DNA of 16,334 nucleotides, taken from assembly GCA_029778515.1 (NCBI GenBank), contig JAKOQD010000198.1, positions 1-16,334 of the forward strand. The letters are read 5' to 3'. The notes below the pieces were generated by a model that ran no database searches, was not told where the DNA came from, and saw only the letters and a list, made by a program, of their open reading frames with translations. The stretch is from Actinomycetes bacterium. GTDB taxonomy: Bacteria > Actinomycetota > Actinomycetes > Propionibacteriales > Propionibacteriaceae. Position numbers and translations under genes: made by a program. This document shows, piece after piece, positions 1 through 7,326 of this stretch (the stretch's first letter is position 1; the number at the start of each line of letters is the position of its first letter).

Positions 1-155
1 CCCAATCCGGACGCCATCAGCGTCACCGGCAGCACCGCCAGCGGCGCCACCAGCATCGCGACCCGCGCCTGCTCGCGTCCGATGGTTTCCGGCGGACGCA
101 CCGGAACGATCGTCAGCAGCCCCAGCGCCAGCCGAAACCCAGCGCCGAGGTTCAC
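1..155 (-). CDS. cobS: Adenosylcobinamide-GDP ribazoletransferase, N-terminal part (CobS)
   Basis: This is the beginning of a gene that runs off the left edge of the window. CobS is a membrane enzyme that joins adenosylcobinamide-GDP and alpha-ribazole in the last assembly step of cobalamin. About 51 residues are visible. They begin V-N-L-G-A-G-F-R-L-A-L-G-L-L-T-I-V-P, followed by an arginine/proline-rich turn and a second hydrophobic stretch, as in the first segment of CobS. The start is the GTG at 155-153. It overlaps the TGA of cobT in the sequence GTGA, so the two genes are probably translationally coupled. The position directly after cobT, whose product activates dimethylbenzimidazole for CobS, supports the call. 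The catalytic part lies outside the window. Confidence 0.88.
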   Translation of the reverse strand, partial: MNLGAGFRLALGLLTIVPVRPPETIGREQARVAMLVAPLAVLPVTLMASGL

Positions 156-1186
156 GTCAGGTCAGCCAGCTGCGCGATGCCGGTCAACGCGGCCACCGCC
201 GACCGCAGCATCGGGACGGCCAACGCGGCGCCGCTGCCCTCGCCGAGCCGCATCGAGAAGTCGACCAGCGGCTTCAGTCCGAGCCGATCCAAGCCCAAAG
301 CCTGGCCTGGTTCGGTGGAACGATGCCCGGCGCGCAGCCAGGCTTTGGTCCCGGGGGCGAGGTCCTCGGCAACCAGGGCTTCAGCCACGGAGATCACCCC
401 GTCCAGCAGCACCGGGACGCCACGACGAGCCGCGCCGGTGATGAAACCCACGGCAGCGGCGAAGTCGGCCGCACCCAGTGCGATCAGCCGCTCGACTGGA
501 TCGGACGCCCGCGCGCCAACCCGGTCCAGCGCGGCCTGCACCAAGGCGGTCTTGTGCACCAGTGCGGACTCGTCGATGCCGGTCCCGCGGCCGGTCACCG
601 CGGCCGCGGGCACGCCCAGTGTGGCTGCGATCAGTGCCGCCGCGATGGTCGTGTTGCCGATGCCGAGGTCGCCGGCGATCAGCAGCTGGGCACCGTCCGC
701 GATCTGCTCGGCTGCGATCTGGTCGCCGAAATCCAGCGCCTGCTCGACCTCGTCCCGGGTCAGGGCGTCCGCCAGGTGAATGGCGCCGGAAGACCGCCGC
801 ACCTTGAACCGGCTGATCTCCCCCGGCAGGTCGGGAAAGTCGACCGCAACCGCGATGTCATAGATCGAGACCCGGACGCCGTTCGCCGCCGCCAACGCCG
901 AAACCCCGGCCTGACCAGTGGCGATGCCGTACACCATGGCTGGCGTGATCGCGGCAGGGTAGGCCGAGACACCGTCCGCCGCGATGCCATGATCGCCGGC
1001 GAAGACGACCACCCGGACATCGTCCAGTTGCCTCGGTGGGCACGTCCCCTGCACGGACGCGATCCAGGCACCCAGCTCCTCGAGTTCGCCGAGCGCACCC
1101 AGCGGCTTGGCCTGGCCGTCGCTGAGTTGACGAGCGGCGGCGTAGGCGAACTCGCTCGGGACGGTGATGGTCTTGCTGGGCAACAT
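152..1186 (-). CDS. cobT: Nicotinate-nucleotide--dimethylbenzimidazole phosphoribosyltransferase (CobT)
   Basis: CobT transfers the phosphoribosyl group of nicotinate mononucleotide to 5,6-dimethylbenzimidazole, giving alpha-ribazole phosphate for the lower loop of cobalamin. It is cytosolic. The 344-residue product has the family's usual length. Visible motifs are AGDHGIAADGVSAYP at about residues 63-77, GDLGIGNTT at 172-180, GRGTGID at 199-205, and near the C-terminus EPGQALGLDRLGLKP followed by LGEGSGAA, whose Glu (about 316) fits the catalytic base known in the family. I chose the ATG at 1186-1184 because a GGAGA ribosome-binding site (1192-1196) lies about 6 bases ahead. An upstream in-frame TTG at 1198 overlaps that site and is less likely. 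It is followed by cobS with a 4-base overlap and is transcribed divergently from the DUF456 gene. Confidence 0.96.
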   Translation of the reverse strand: MLPSKTITVPSEFAYAAARQLSDGQAKPLGALGELEELGAWIASVQGTCPPRQLDDVRVVVFAGDHGIAADGVSAYPAAITPAMVYGIATGQAGVSALAAANGVRVSIYDIAVAVDFPDLPGEISRFKVRRSSGAIHLADALTRDEVEQALDFGDQIAAEQIADGAQLLIAGDLGIGNTTIAAALIAATLGVPAAAVTGRGTGIDESALVHKTALVQAALDRVGARASDPVERLIALGAADFAAAVGFITGAARRGVPVLLDGVISVAEALVAEDLAPGTKAWLRAGHRSTEPGQALGLDRLGLKPLVDFSMRLGEGSGAALAVPMLRSAVAALTGIAQLADLT

Positions 1187-1288
1187 GGGCGTCTCCAAAA
1201 TGGGCTCGAAAGGCCACCCTAGGGCGTGTCCGGGTTGGACGACGTTGGCAGACTCTGGGTGGGCGATTCGACGACCGAAAGGGACGCA

Positions 1289-1765
1289 GTGCTGACGCTG
1301 CTGGTTGGGCTGGCGATTCTGGTCGGCCTCGTGGGGATCGTGATACCGGTGCTACCCGGGTCGATCCTGATCGGGCTGGCCGTGCTGGTCTGGGCGGTCA
1401 TGACCGGCACCGTGCTGTCCTGGTGGGTGTTCGCCGCGGTCGCGCTGCTGCTGGTCGTCGGCTCGGTGATCACCTGGGTCATCACCGCGCACCACACCAG
1501 GGCTGCCGGCGTGCCCAATGGGTCGCTGGTGTTCGCCGGACTGGCCGGCATCGTGGGCTTCTTCGTGATCCCGGTGATCGGGCTCCTGCTCTTCTTTCCG
1601 CTTGGTCTCTTCGCAGCCGAATACTGGCGGCTACGCGATCCGGGCGCAGCCCGCGCGTCCGCCCTGGTGGGGCTGAAGGCCACCGGGCTAGGCATGTTGA
1701 CCGAGCTCGGACTGGCGCTGGCGGCCGCTGCGGTCTGGCTGGTCGCTGTCCTGAACGGCGTGTGA
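1289..1765 (+). CDS. DUF456 family membrane protein
   Basis: The product is a small integral membrane protein of 158 residues whose function is unknown. The sequence is nearly all hydrophobic. It opens with a helix containing GLAILVGLVGIVIPVLPGS, the Gly/Pro-rich signature of the DUF456 family, followed by about three further membrane segments. The short loop AAEYWRLRD near residue 110 is also typical. The GTG at 1289 is preferred because family members begin right before the first membrane helix and because AAAGGGA (1278-1284) sits at a good distance. An in-frame GTG at 1226 would add 21 polar residues and cannot be excluded. It is divergent from cobT across a gap of about 100 bases and precedes dps on the same strand. 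Confidence 0.8.
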   Translation: MLTLLVGLAILVGLVGIVIPVLPGSILIGLAVLVWAVMTGTVLSWWVFAAVALLLVVGSVITWVITAHHTRAAGVPNGSLVFAGLAGIVGFFVIPVIGLLLFFPLGLFAAEYWRLRDPGAARASALVGLKATGLGMLTELGLALAAAAVWLVAVLNGV

Positions 1766-1782
1766 GGACGTCCGCGCAGGGC

Positions 1783-1788
1783 TAAGTT
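1783..1788 (+). promoter_or_regulatory. Possible -10 box of dps
   Basis: TAAGTT lies 37 bases before the dps ATG, between the DUF456 stop and the dps ribosome-binding site. It fits TANNNT and would give a leader of about 30 bases. I see no clear -35 box 16-18 bases upstream, so this is a weak call. Confidence 0.25.
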
Positions 1789-1825
1789 GGAGAGCACACG
1801 CGACGTGCAAACGAAGGAGATCGCC

Positions 1826-2332
1826 ATGGCTTCGAAGAGCCGATTCACCCTGCCAGGCCTGTCCCAGGAGAAGGCCAGCAAGGTGGTGAAGATCCTGCAG
1901 GAGCGCCTGAACAGCTACAACGACCTGCAATTGACCCTGAAGCACGTGCATTGGAACGTCGTCGGGCCGAGCTTCATCGGCGTCCACGAGATGATCGACC
2001 CACAGGTCGACCAGGTTCGCCTGGACGCCGACGAGGTCGCTGAGCGCATCGCCGCCCTGGGGGCATCGCCGCTGGGGACGGTCGGCGCGATCCTGACCAC
2101 TCGTGACTGGGACGACTACCCGCTCGCCCGCGACACCGTGCCGTCGCACCTGACCGCGCTCGACAAGGAGTACGACCGGGTGATCTCCGAAAACCGGCAG
2201 GCCATCGAGGACGTCGAGGACCTCGACCTGGTCACCCAGGATCTGCTGATCGGCCAGACCGGTGCCCTGGAGAAGTTCCAGTGGTTCCTGCGCGCCCACC
2301 TGGAGACCTCGTCGGGCACGATCCCCAACTGA
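1826..2332 (+). CDS. dps: Dps family DNA-protection/ferritin-like protein
   Basis: Dps proteins form 12-subunit shells that oxidise Fe(II) with hydrogen peroxide, store the iron and often bind DNA during starvation or oxidative stress. The 168-residue product contains LTLKHVHWNVVGPSFIGVHEMID at about residues 36-58 and DADEVAERIAALG at 67-79. These supply the intersubunit ferroxidase ligands expected in Dps (His42, His54, Asp58, Asp69, Glu73). The sequence closely recalls mycobacterial Dps as I remember it. The ATG at 1826 is chosen because GAAGGAGAT (1813-1821) is an excellent ribosome-binding site; an ATG at 1787 in the same frame lacks one. The protein ends soon after the last helix (ETSSGTIPN) and lacks the Lys/Arg-rich C-terminal tail that binds DNA in Mycobacterium smegmatis Dps1. 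A role in iron storage and peroxide removal is therefore better supported than DNA coating. Confidence 0.95.
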   Translation: MASKSRFTLPGLSQEKASKVVKILQERLNSYNDLQLTLKHVHWNVVGPSFIGVHEMIDPQVDQVRLDADEVAERIAALGASPLGTVGAILTTRDWDDYPLARDTVPSHLTALDKEYDRVISENRQAIEDVEDLDLVTQDLLIGQTGALEKFQWFLRAHLETSSGTIPN

Positions 2333-2393
2333 TCAGCAACGATCCCTGCGGAGCACTGGCGAGCCTGCGAGCAGCGCCCGTTTGGGGAAGACC

Positions 2394-2909
2394 TCAGTCG
2401 TCGGTGAGCGCGATGTCCACCAGGATCTCGGACGCGATCCGCTCCAGTTCGGCACGGATCTCGCCGAGATCGGCACCCTCGGGGACGCGGGCCACGACCT
2501 GAGCCTCGAACAGGCGTCCGCCGGCCATCGGCGCGTCCATGGTCTGGCTGGTGAGGCTCTCGATACTCAGCTGGTGACGGCTGAGCGCGGCGGAGATGTC
2601 CCGGACGATGCCTGGGTGGTCGTTGCCGAGCACGCTCAACGACAGTCCCTGCCAGTGTCCCGGCGCGTCCGCGGCGGCACCGGGGTAAGCGGTGACCTTC
2701 AGCAGCCCGTCCAGTTCGGCGAGCGCGGAAGTGAAGGCAACCGCCTGATCGTCGGGCACCGAGACCACGACGATGCCCGCGAAGGTGCCGGCGAGTTCGG
2801 CAAGCTGACTGTCCTCCCAGTTACCGCCGTGCGCGGACACAACCTCAGCGAGCGCAGCGACCAGGCCGGCGCGATCATCGCCGACAACGGTGAGAACTAG
2901 GCGGGACAC
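2394..2909 (-). CDS. Tandem ACT domain protein, GcvR-like regulator
   Basis: The 171-residue product consists of two ACT domains, small ligand-binding folds that usually sense amino acids. The first (about residues 3-80) begins RLVLTVVGDDRAGLVAALAEVV, the second (about 88-165) QGLSLSVLGNDHPGIVRDISAAL. The pairs GDDRAG and GNDHPG mark the ligand-binding turn of each domain. This architecture matches GcvR, the repressor partner of the glycine cleavage regulator in enterobacteria, and its actinobacterial relatives of unknown role. There is no DNA-binding domain, so any regulation would act through a partner protein. The start is the GTG at 2909-2907. No ribosome-binding site is visible, but TAGCAT lies 6 bases upstream, which suggests a leaderless transcript. 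It is convergent with dps and divergent from the potassium channel unit. Confidence 0.85.
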   Translation of the reverse strand: MSRLVLTVVGDDRAGLVAALAEVVSAHGGNWEDSQLAELAGTFAGIVVVSVPDDQAVAFTSALAELDGLLKVTAYPGAAADAPGHWQGLSLSVLGNDHPGIVRDISAALSRHQLSIESLTSQTMDAPMAGGRLFEAQVVARVPEGADLGEIRAELERIASEILVDIALTDD

Positions 2910-2915
2910 GTCCGC

Positions 2916-2921
2916 ATGCTA
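2916..2921 (-). promoter_or_regulatory. -10 box of ACT protein gene, leaderless
   Basis: On the minus strand TAGCAT is followed by six bases (GCGGAC) and then the GTG start at 2909. Transcription normally begins about 7 bases after a -10 box, so the message would begin at or next to the start codon. No convincing -35 box is seen. Confidence 0.45.
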
Positions 2922-2987
2922 CCGGCTCCACCTGAACGAATAGGGGACGGTTCCTTTTCCGTTCCGGTTCGCGGGCCGCAGCATGGC

Positions 2988-2993
2988 TACTGT
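2988..2993 (+). promoter_or_regulatory. -10 box of the DUF6394-like/potassium channel unit, leaderless
   Basis: TACTGT is followed by six bases and the ATG at 3000. No Shine-Dalgarno sequence precedes that ATG. The spacing predicts a message that starts at the AUG. The -35 region is not recognisable. Confidence 0.45.
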
Positions 2994-2999
2994 GATCGC

Positions 3000-3398
3000 A
3001 TGAACTCAGAGAAGGTCGTGTTCGGCTTCTTCGTTCTGCTGGCGGCGACGCTGAACTTCGGCTACGTGACCGGAGAGATCGGCAACCCGCTGCACCACAA
3101 CGCGATTGAGCTTTACGCGGCGGTGGTGGTGAACCTGATCGCCACCGTGCTGAAGCTCGGCGACCGGACGCAGATGGGCGCGGTGCACCTCGCGTCCAGC
3201 CTGGTGGCGTCCATCCAGCTGCTGATCGCCGCCGGAATCTGGATCTGGGAGACCCAGGGGCTCGGCGTCGATCCGCTGCAGGTCGGCGAGCGAGCGATGA
3301 GCGGGGTGGTGTCGCTCGCGCTCGGGGCGCTGCTGGCGAACATCGTGTCGGTGGTGCTGATGGTGATCGAAACGGCCAACTTCCGGCGGCGGGCCTGA
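3000..3398 (+). CDS. Small four-helix membrane protein (DUF6394-like), channel partner candidate
   Basis: The 132-residue product has four predicted membrane helices, at about residues 7-26, 37-53, 60-83 and 100-124. Polar signatures sit between them: GNPLHHNAIE at 28-37 and LGDRTQMGAVHLASSLVAS at 53-71. The C-terminus is positively charged (NFRRRA). From memory this matches a family catalogued as DUF6394, whose function is not known to me. The ATG at 3000 is chosen because the first helix follows it directly and a -10 box is correctly placed; an upstream ATG at 2916 would add unrelated polar residues. The stop is only two bases before the ATG of the potassium channel gene, so both are surely co-transcribed. 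I infer an auxiliary subunit or assembly factor of that channel, without direct proof. Confidence 0.85.
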   Translation: MNSEKVVFGFFVLLAATLNFGYVTGEIGNPLHHNAIELYAAVVVNLIATVLKLGDRTQMGAVHLASSLVASIQLLIAAGIWIWETQGLGVDPLQVGERAMSGVVSLALGALLANIVSVVLMVIETANFRRRA

Positions 3399-3400
3399 CC

Positions 3401-5122
3401 ATGGCCGACCGCCCGGACGTCCGGGCCGAATCGGCTACCGAACTGCGGCAAGCCGAGATCGCGCTGCCGGAGACGTCGGCGTCGACGGACGCGATCTTCA
3501 TTCTGATGCGACGGATGCGCAGTCCGCTGGTGGTGCTGCTGATCGTGTTCGCCGTGGACGTGCTCGGCCTGTCCCTGATGCCCGGCGTGGATGCGTCCGG
3601 CGCGCCGCATCGCATGACGATCTTCGACGCGTTCTACGTGATGAGCTATACGGCGACCACGATCGGTTTCGGGGAAATCCCGTACGAGTTCTCGATCGCG
3701 CAACGCATGTGGGTCACCTTCTCGATCTACAGCTCGGTGGTGGTGTGGGCGTATTCGCTGGGAACCCTGTTCAGCCTGTTCCAGGATCGCGGCTTCCGCG
3801 AGGCCGTGCAGCTGCAGCGGGTCGCCGGCCAGGTGCGACGGCTGCGGGAGCCGTTTCTGATCATCGCCGGGTACGGCCAGATGGGGCAGCGGATCGCGGA
3901 GACGCTGGACGCGCAGGGCCGCCGCGTGGTGGTCGTCGACTCCGACGATCATGTACGCGATCAGCTGGCCGGCGGCAAGCTTTCGATCGACGTGCCGGCC
4001 ATCGATGGCGACATTCGCGATCCGCGGACGCTGACCCTGGCTGGGCTCGGCCACCCCCATTGCGCGGGTGTGCTGGCGATGACCCACGACGATTCGGTGA
4101 ATCTGGCAGCGGTGATGGCGGTTCGGCTGCTGCGTCCGGAGCTGCCGGTATACGCGCGGGCGAACGATCGGGTGACGGCCGCGTCCATGCACGATTTCGG
4201 CGCGGACGGGGTGATCAACCCGTTCGACCGGTTCGGGGAGTACCTGATCCTGCGACTTCAGCGCCCGGTGACGTATCGGCTGGTGAAGTGGCTGTTGGCC
4301 GCGTACGACTCACCGCTGGAGGAGTGCCGGACGCGGTTGCCCTCCGGACGCTGGATCGTGGCGTCCGACGATCACTTCGGCGAGGAGATCGCGTCCGATC
4401 TTCGCCGGGCGGGCGTGGTGGTCGAGGTGGTGGACGCGCAGGAGTCGCTGCCCAACCTGCGTGATGTGGCCGGCCTGGTGGCCGGTGCGGCGGACGAGAA
4501 CCGCAATCTCGCGCTGGCCGGAAGTGCGCGGATGTCGCATCCCGGGGTATTCCTGGCGGTGCGGGCCTGCTCGGAGGGCCTCGGCCCGCTGCTGGACGCG
4601 TTCAGTCCGGACATCGTGTTCATCCCGGCCCGGCTGACCGCGGAAGAAGCGCTGGCACGGGTGGTGACACCCGACTTCTGGGATTTCTTCCGATTCGCGT
4701 TCAACCAGGACGAGGAATGGTCGCGGGAACTGCTGGACCGGCTGGTGGCCCGGCAGGGCACCGGGTCGCCGACGAGCCGGCGGATCGTGCTGGACGAGAC
4801 CCACGCGCCCGGCGTGTTGAAGTGGTTGACGCGGCATTCGCTCAACCTTGGCGACCTGCTGCGTGACCCGGACGACCGCGAGCAGCCGTTGGCGCTGGTG
4901 CCGCTGATCGTCACCCGTGAGTGCGTCGACACCTTCGCACCGGCCGACGACTTCGCGTTGGCGCCCGGCGATGAACTCGTGGTGGCCGGTCACGACGCCG
5001 CGATGGACGTGCTTGACCGGACCCTGTTCCACCCGGACGCCGTCGAGTACGTGGCCACCGGAAATGTGGTGCCCGCCACTTGGATCTTCCGCAAGCTCAG
5101 CCCCCGCGTCCAGGACGCCTAG
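3401..5122 (+). CDS. Two-helix potassium channel with TrkA-N/RCK domains
   Basis: The 573-residue product is an inner-membrane ion channel with a large cytoplasmic gate. A hydrophilic N-terminus of about 40 residues is followed by helix 1 (41-60), a pore helix and the selectivity filter T-T-I-G-F-G-E at 86-92, then helix 2 (about 104-127). A nucleotide-binding RCK domain begins at about 152 with GYGQMGQ (157-163) and an acidic residue at the end of the second strand (Asp180), the pattern for NAD(H) or nucleotide binding. A second RCK-like region (about 360-560) lacks the GxGxxG motif and ends in an RCK_C-like segment rich in acidic residues. The filter carries GFG rather than the commoner GYG, as in some selective potassium channels. 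Gating by a nucleotide or a cation is expected from the family but the ligand is not evident. It follows the DUF6394-like gene with a two-base gap. Confidence 0.93.
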   Translation: MADRPDVRAESATELRQAEIALPETSASTDAIFILMRRMRSPLVVLLIVFAVDVLGLSLMPGVDASGAPHRMTIFDAFYVMSYTATTIGFGEIPYEFSIAQRMWVTFSIYSSVVVWAYSLGTLFSLFQDRGFREAVQLQRVAGQVRRLREPFLIIAGYGQMGQRIAETLDAQGRRVVVVDSDDHVRDQLAGGKLSIDVPAIDGDIRDPRTLTLAGLGHPHCAGVLAMTHDDSVNLAAVMAVRLLRPELPVYARANDRVTAASMHDFGADGVINPFDRFGEYLILRLQRPVTYRLVKWLLAAYDSPLEECRTRLPSGRWIVASDDHFGEEIASDLRRAGVVVEVVDAQESLPNLRDVAGLVAGAADENRNLALAGSARMSHPGVFLAVRACSEGLGPLLDAFSPDIVFIPARLTAEEALARVVTPDFWDFFRFAFNQDEEWSRELLDRLVARQGTGSPTSRRIVLDETHAPGVLKWLTRHSLNLGDLLRDPDDREQPLALVPLIVTRECVDTFAPADDFALAPGDELVVAGHDAAMDVLDRTLFHPDAVEYVATGNVVPATWIFRKLSPRVQDA

Positions 5123-5223
5123 CCCAGGGACGCGCTGGTCCCCGTCCCGACAACCACTACTCGTTCGGTGCTATTCGGGCTGTGACGCGCACCGGACGGG
5201 ACCGACCACCGGCTCGGCCACAG

Positions 5224-5263
5224 GGTGAAGAAGGACCGCAGTCCGAGGCGCTGCAGCCAGTAC
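5224..5263 (-). pseudogene. Relic of a second SWEET-like gene (C-terminal tail)
   Basis: On the minus strand this stretch encodes YWLQRLGLRSFF. The intact SWEET-like gene at 7866-8507 ends its last helix with YWLRRLGLRSFF. The DNA of 5225-5263 and 7912-7950 matches at 32 of 39 positions, and most differences are synonymous (for example GGA/GGG, CTG/TTG, TCC/TCG). The relic thus seems to descend from a once functional paralogue rather than a recent partial duplication. Nothing recognisable of the protein remains further upstream on the minus strand. The match is short, so chance or convergent composition cannot be ruled out. Confidence 0.45.
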
Positions 5264-5349
5264 ACGCACCATCGTCCGAATCCCGACTGGCGTCGACAGT
5301 CGGCACGACCGGCCTGCCAGACTGCGGCCATGTCTTTGGTTGAATCGCG

Positions 5350-6291
5350 ATGAACACCGACCCGAGCGCACTGATCGGCTCGGTCGCGCCGATTCTCGTC
5401 CTGATCGTTCTCGGCGCGCTGCTCGCCCGAACCTCCGTGCTGGACGACGCCACAGTCGCCGGTCTGAAGCGGATCATCGTCAACGTCGCGCTGCCCGCGG
5501 TGCTGTTCACCACCTTCCTCAAAACCCGGTTCGAGCCCGAGCACCTCTGGCTGGTGCTGCTCGTCTTCGGCCTTTGCGTCGCCCTACTCACTCTCGGCCG
5601 GGTGCTACCCGTCGGTCCGCCCAGCCGCTACCGGCCGTTCCTGTTCACCGGTTTCGAGCTGGGCATGATGGGCTTCGCCCTGTTCGCGGCCGGATTCGGC
5701 GCCGACCAGTTGCCGGCGCTCGGCGTCCTGGCGCTGGGCCACGAGGTGTTCATCTGGTTCATCTTCGTCAGCTTGCTGCGCGCTACCGGCGAGCGGAAGC
5801 GGACTCCGTCCGCCCTGCTCCGGGAGTTGGCCACCTCGCCCACGATCATCGCGATCCTGGCCGGCTTGGCGGCCAACTTCGCCGGTTTCGGCGGCGTGCT
5901 CAGCACCGGGGTGGTGGGAGGCACCCTGACGACCACTTTGAATTACCTGGCCGCGGTGGTGGTGCCGCTGGTGCTGCTGATCGTGGGCTACGGAACCCGG
6001 CTCACCTGGCGCGGAGTGCGCCAAGCCCTGCCGCTGGTTGCGACTCGGCTACCGCTGGCGACCGCCCTGGCGTTGCTGCTCGGACGCTTCGTCCTGAGCG
6101 ACTGGTGGGGTTTGGACCCGATCTACGCCAAGGCGCTGTTCACGCTGCTGGTGCTGCCGCCGCCGTTCATCGTTCCGCTGTTCATCCCGGCCGAGCGCGC
6201 CGAGGACGCCGAGTACGCCAACAACGTGTTGTCGCTGTACTCAGTGGCTTCGGTCGCGGCGTTCGTCACCTATCTGGTGCTCGCCGGCTGA
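5350..6291 (+). CDS. AEC family transporter (auxin efflux carrier-like permease)
   Basis: The 313-residue product is an integral membrane protein with about ten hydrophobic segments in two halves, the arrangement of the AEC (auxin efflux carrier, PF03547) superfamily. Typical features are the first helix APILVLIVLGALLAR, then LKRIIVNVALPAVLF at about residues 40-54 with the conserved N-x-x-L-P kink, and the C-terminal segment KALFTLLVLPPPFIVPLFIP. Bacterial relatives export or import organic acids such as malate. The substrate here cannot be read from the sequence. The ATG at 5350 is the only start close to the first helix, and its ribosome-binding site is weak. No partner gene is adjacent, so it is probably a single-gene unit. 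Confidence 0.88.
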   Translation: MNTDPSALIGSVAPILVLIVLGALLARTSVLDDATVAGLKRIIVNVALPAVLFTTFLKTRFEPEHLWLVLLVFGLCVALLTLGRVLPVGPPSRYRPFLFTGFELGMMGFALFAAGFGADQLPALGVLALGHEVFIWFIFVSLLRATGERKRTPSALLRELATSPTIIAILAGLAANFAGFGGVLSTGVVGGTLTTTLNYLAAVVVPLVLLIVGYGTRLTWRGVRQALPLVATRLPLATALALLLGRFVLSDWWGLDPIYAKALFTLLVLPPPFIVPLFIPAERAEDAEYANNVLSLYSVASVAAFVTYLVLAG

Positions 6292-6459
6292 ACTTGGCGG
6301 ACGTGATTCAGCCGCGAATCGCTTTGCCCTGATCGCTCAGTTGCTTTCGGGGCTGGCGACACCGGTTCGAGCGCGGCCTCGAGCCGGAGATCGGATCAGC
6401 CCAGCGCGGCCAAACGCACTGTTCAGACTTTCGAGGTGCCGAGGCAGAACTACCCAGTT

Positions 6460-7325
6460 CTAGGTGCTTGCGACCGCCATGTCCTGGCGCACAATCGTCG
6501 GATCTGCCAATAGATCAGTGAAAGCCAACCCGGCGGCACCGACCGAGAGTAGGTTCTCGCCAAGTTCGGCTGCAGTGATGGTGACCCCTTCCAGCGATGG
6601 CGGCGGGTGAGCACATTGATCGCTGCAGCGATCGCCGTCCCCAGGTAATTGAGTTGCCGCCGGACCACCTCACGCACCTTGGTGGAGCGATCGGCGAGGA
6701 GAGCGGACGCGAATTCCTGGGGACCCGGACGCCCAAGCCCCAGGACCGAGCACAGCTCCTCACGGGTGACCTCGGCCTCCAGTGTTCCTGAGAAACCGGC
6801 GGAGTCCCGGGCGGGGGAACTCGACACCCGGACGTGACCGAACTCGCCTGCGTAGCCGGCGCGGCCCTTAAGCAGCGTGCCCTCAATGATCACGCCGCCG
6901 CCGATACCTGAGGTTCCCCATTCAGGTAGACCAAGCTACGACGGCCGCGGCCGGCACCGAAGTCGAACTCGGCCAGCGCGCCGAGCATCGCATCGTTGGC
7001 CACCCATACTGGATACCCGGTCTGGGTGGCAGCAATTGAGCGATCGGTTCGTCACGCCACCCGAGATGCGGCGCGTTCCGCACCAATCCGTCCCTGGTTC
7101 GTACCTGTCCAGGCACTGCGACCCCAATGCCAGTAACCAGCAGGCCCTGCAACTCCATCCTCATGCCGGCGATCACTGCCGAAGTGATCCCGACTACCTC
7201 AGTCGCTGTCGGGATCCGATCGTATTCATGCCGAATCACCCGCCGGACGCCGCCGTCCAAGCCGACAAGGCTGATGGTCAAGGCATCGATCTCAGGGTTG
7301 ACCGCGATCGCAGACACCTGCTCGC
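6460..7325 (-). pseudogene. ROK family protein, broken by several frameshifts and 5' truncated
   Basis: Read on the minus strand, pieces of one ROK (repressor/ORF/kinase) protein lie in different frames. Frame one (about 7325-7035) gives AVNPEIDALTISLVGLDGG and GIGVAVPGQVRTRDGLVRNAPHLGW. Frame two (about 7030-6915) gives YPVWVANDAMLGALAEFDFGAGRG and LVYLNG. Frame three (about 6912-6608) gives SGIGGGVIIEGTLLKGRAGYAGEFGHV and later AAINVL. A last frame (about 6588-6460) gives VTITAAELGENLL up to a TAG. The zinc-binding cysteines expected after the GHV motif are replaced by non-cysteine residues. The N-terminal part, including any HTH domain, is missing where the transposase fragment begins. ROK proteins are sugar kinases or sugar-responsive repressors. 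This copy cannot make a full product. Confidence 0.85.
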
Positions 7326-7326
7326 G

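Noticed and set aside
323..1222. Long plus-strand open frame opposite cobT
   Set aside because: It is the shadow of cobT in high-GC DNA, with no recognisable protein content.
1787..1825. Upstream ATG for dps adding 13 residues
   Set aside because: It lacks a ribosome-binding site, whereas the ATG at 1826 has a near-perfect one and matches the family's N-terminus.
3113..4192. Long minus-strand open frame rich in His, Arg and Gln
   Set aside because: It is antisense to the DUF6394-like and potassium channel genes, and its composition is typical of a shadow frame.
5340..6332. 330-residue plus-strand frame, Arg-rich
   Set aside because: It overlaps the AEC transporter in another frame; the transporter frame has clear membrane helices and this one does not.
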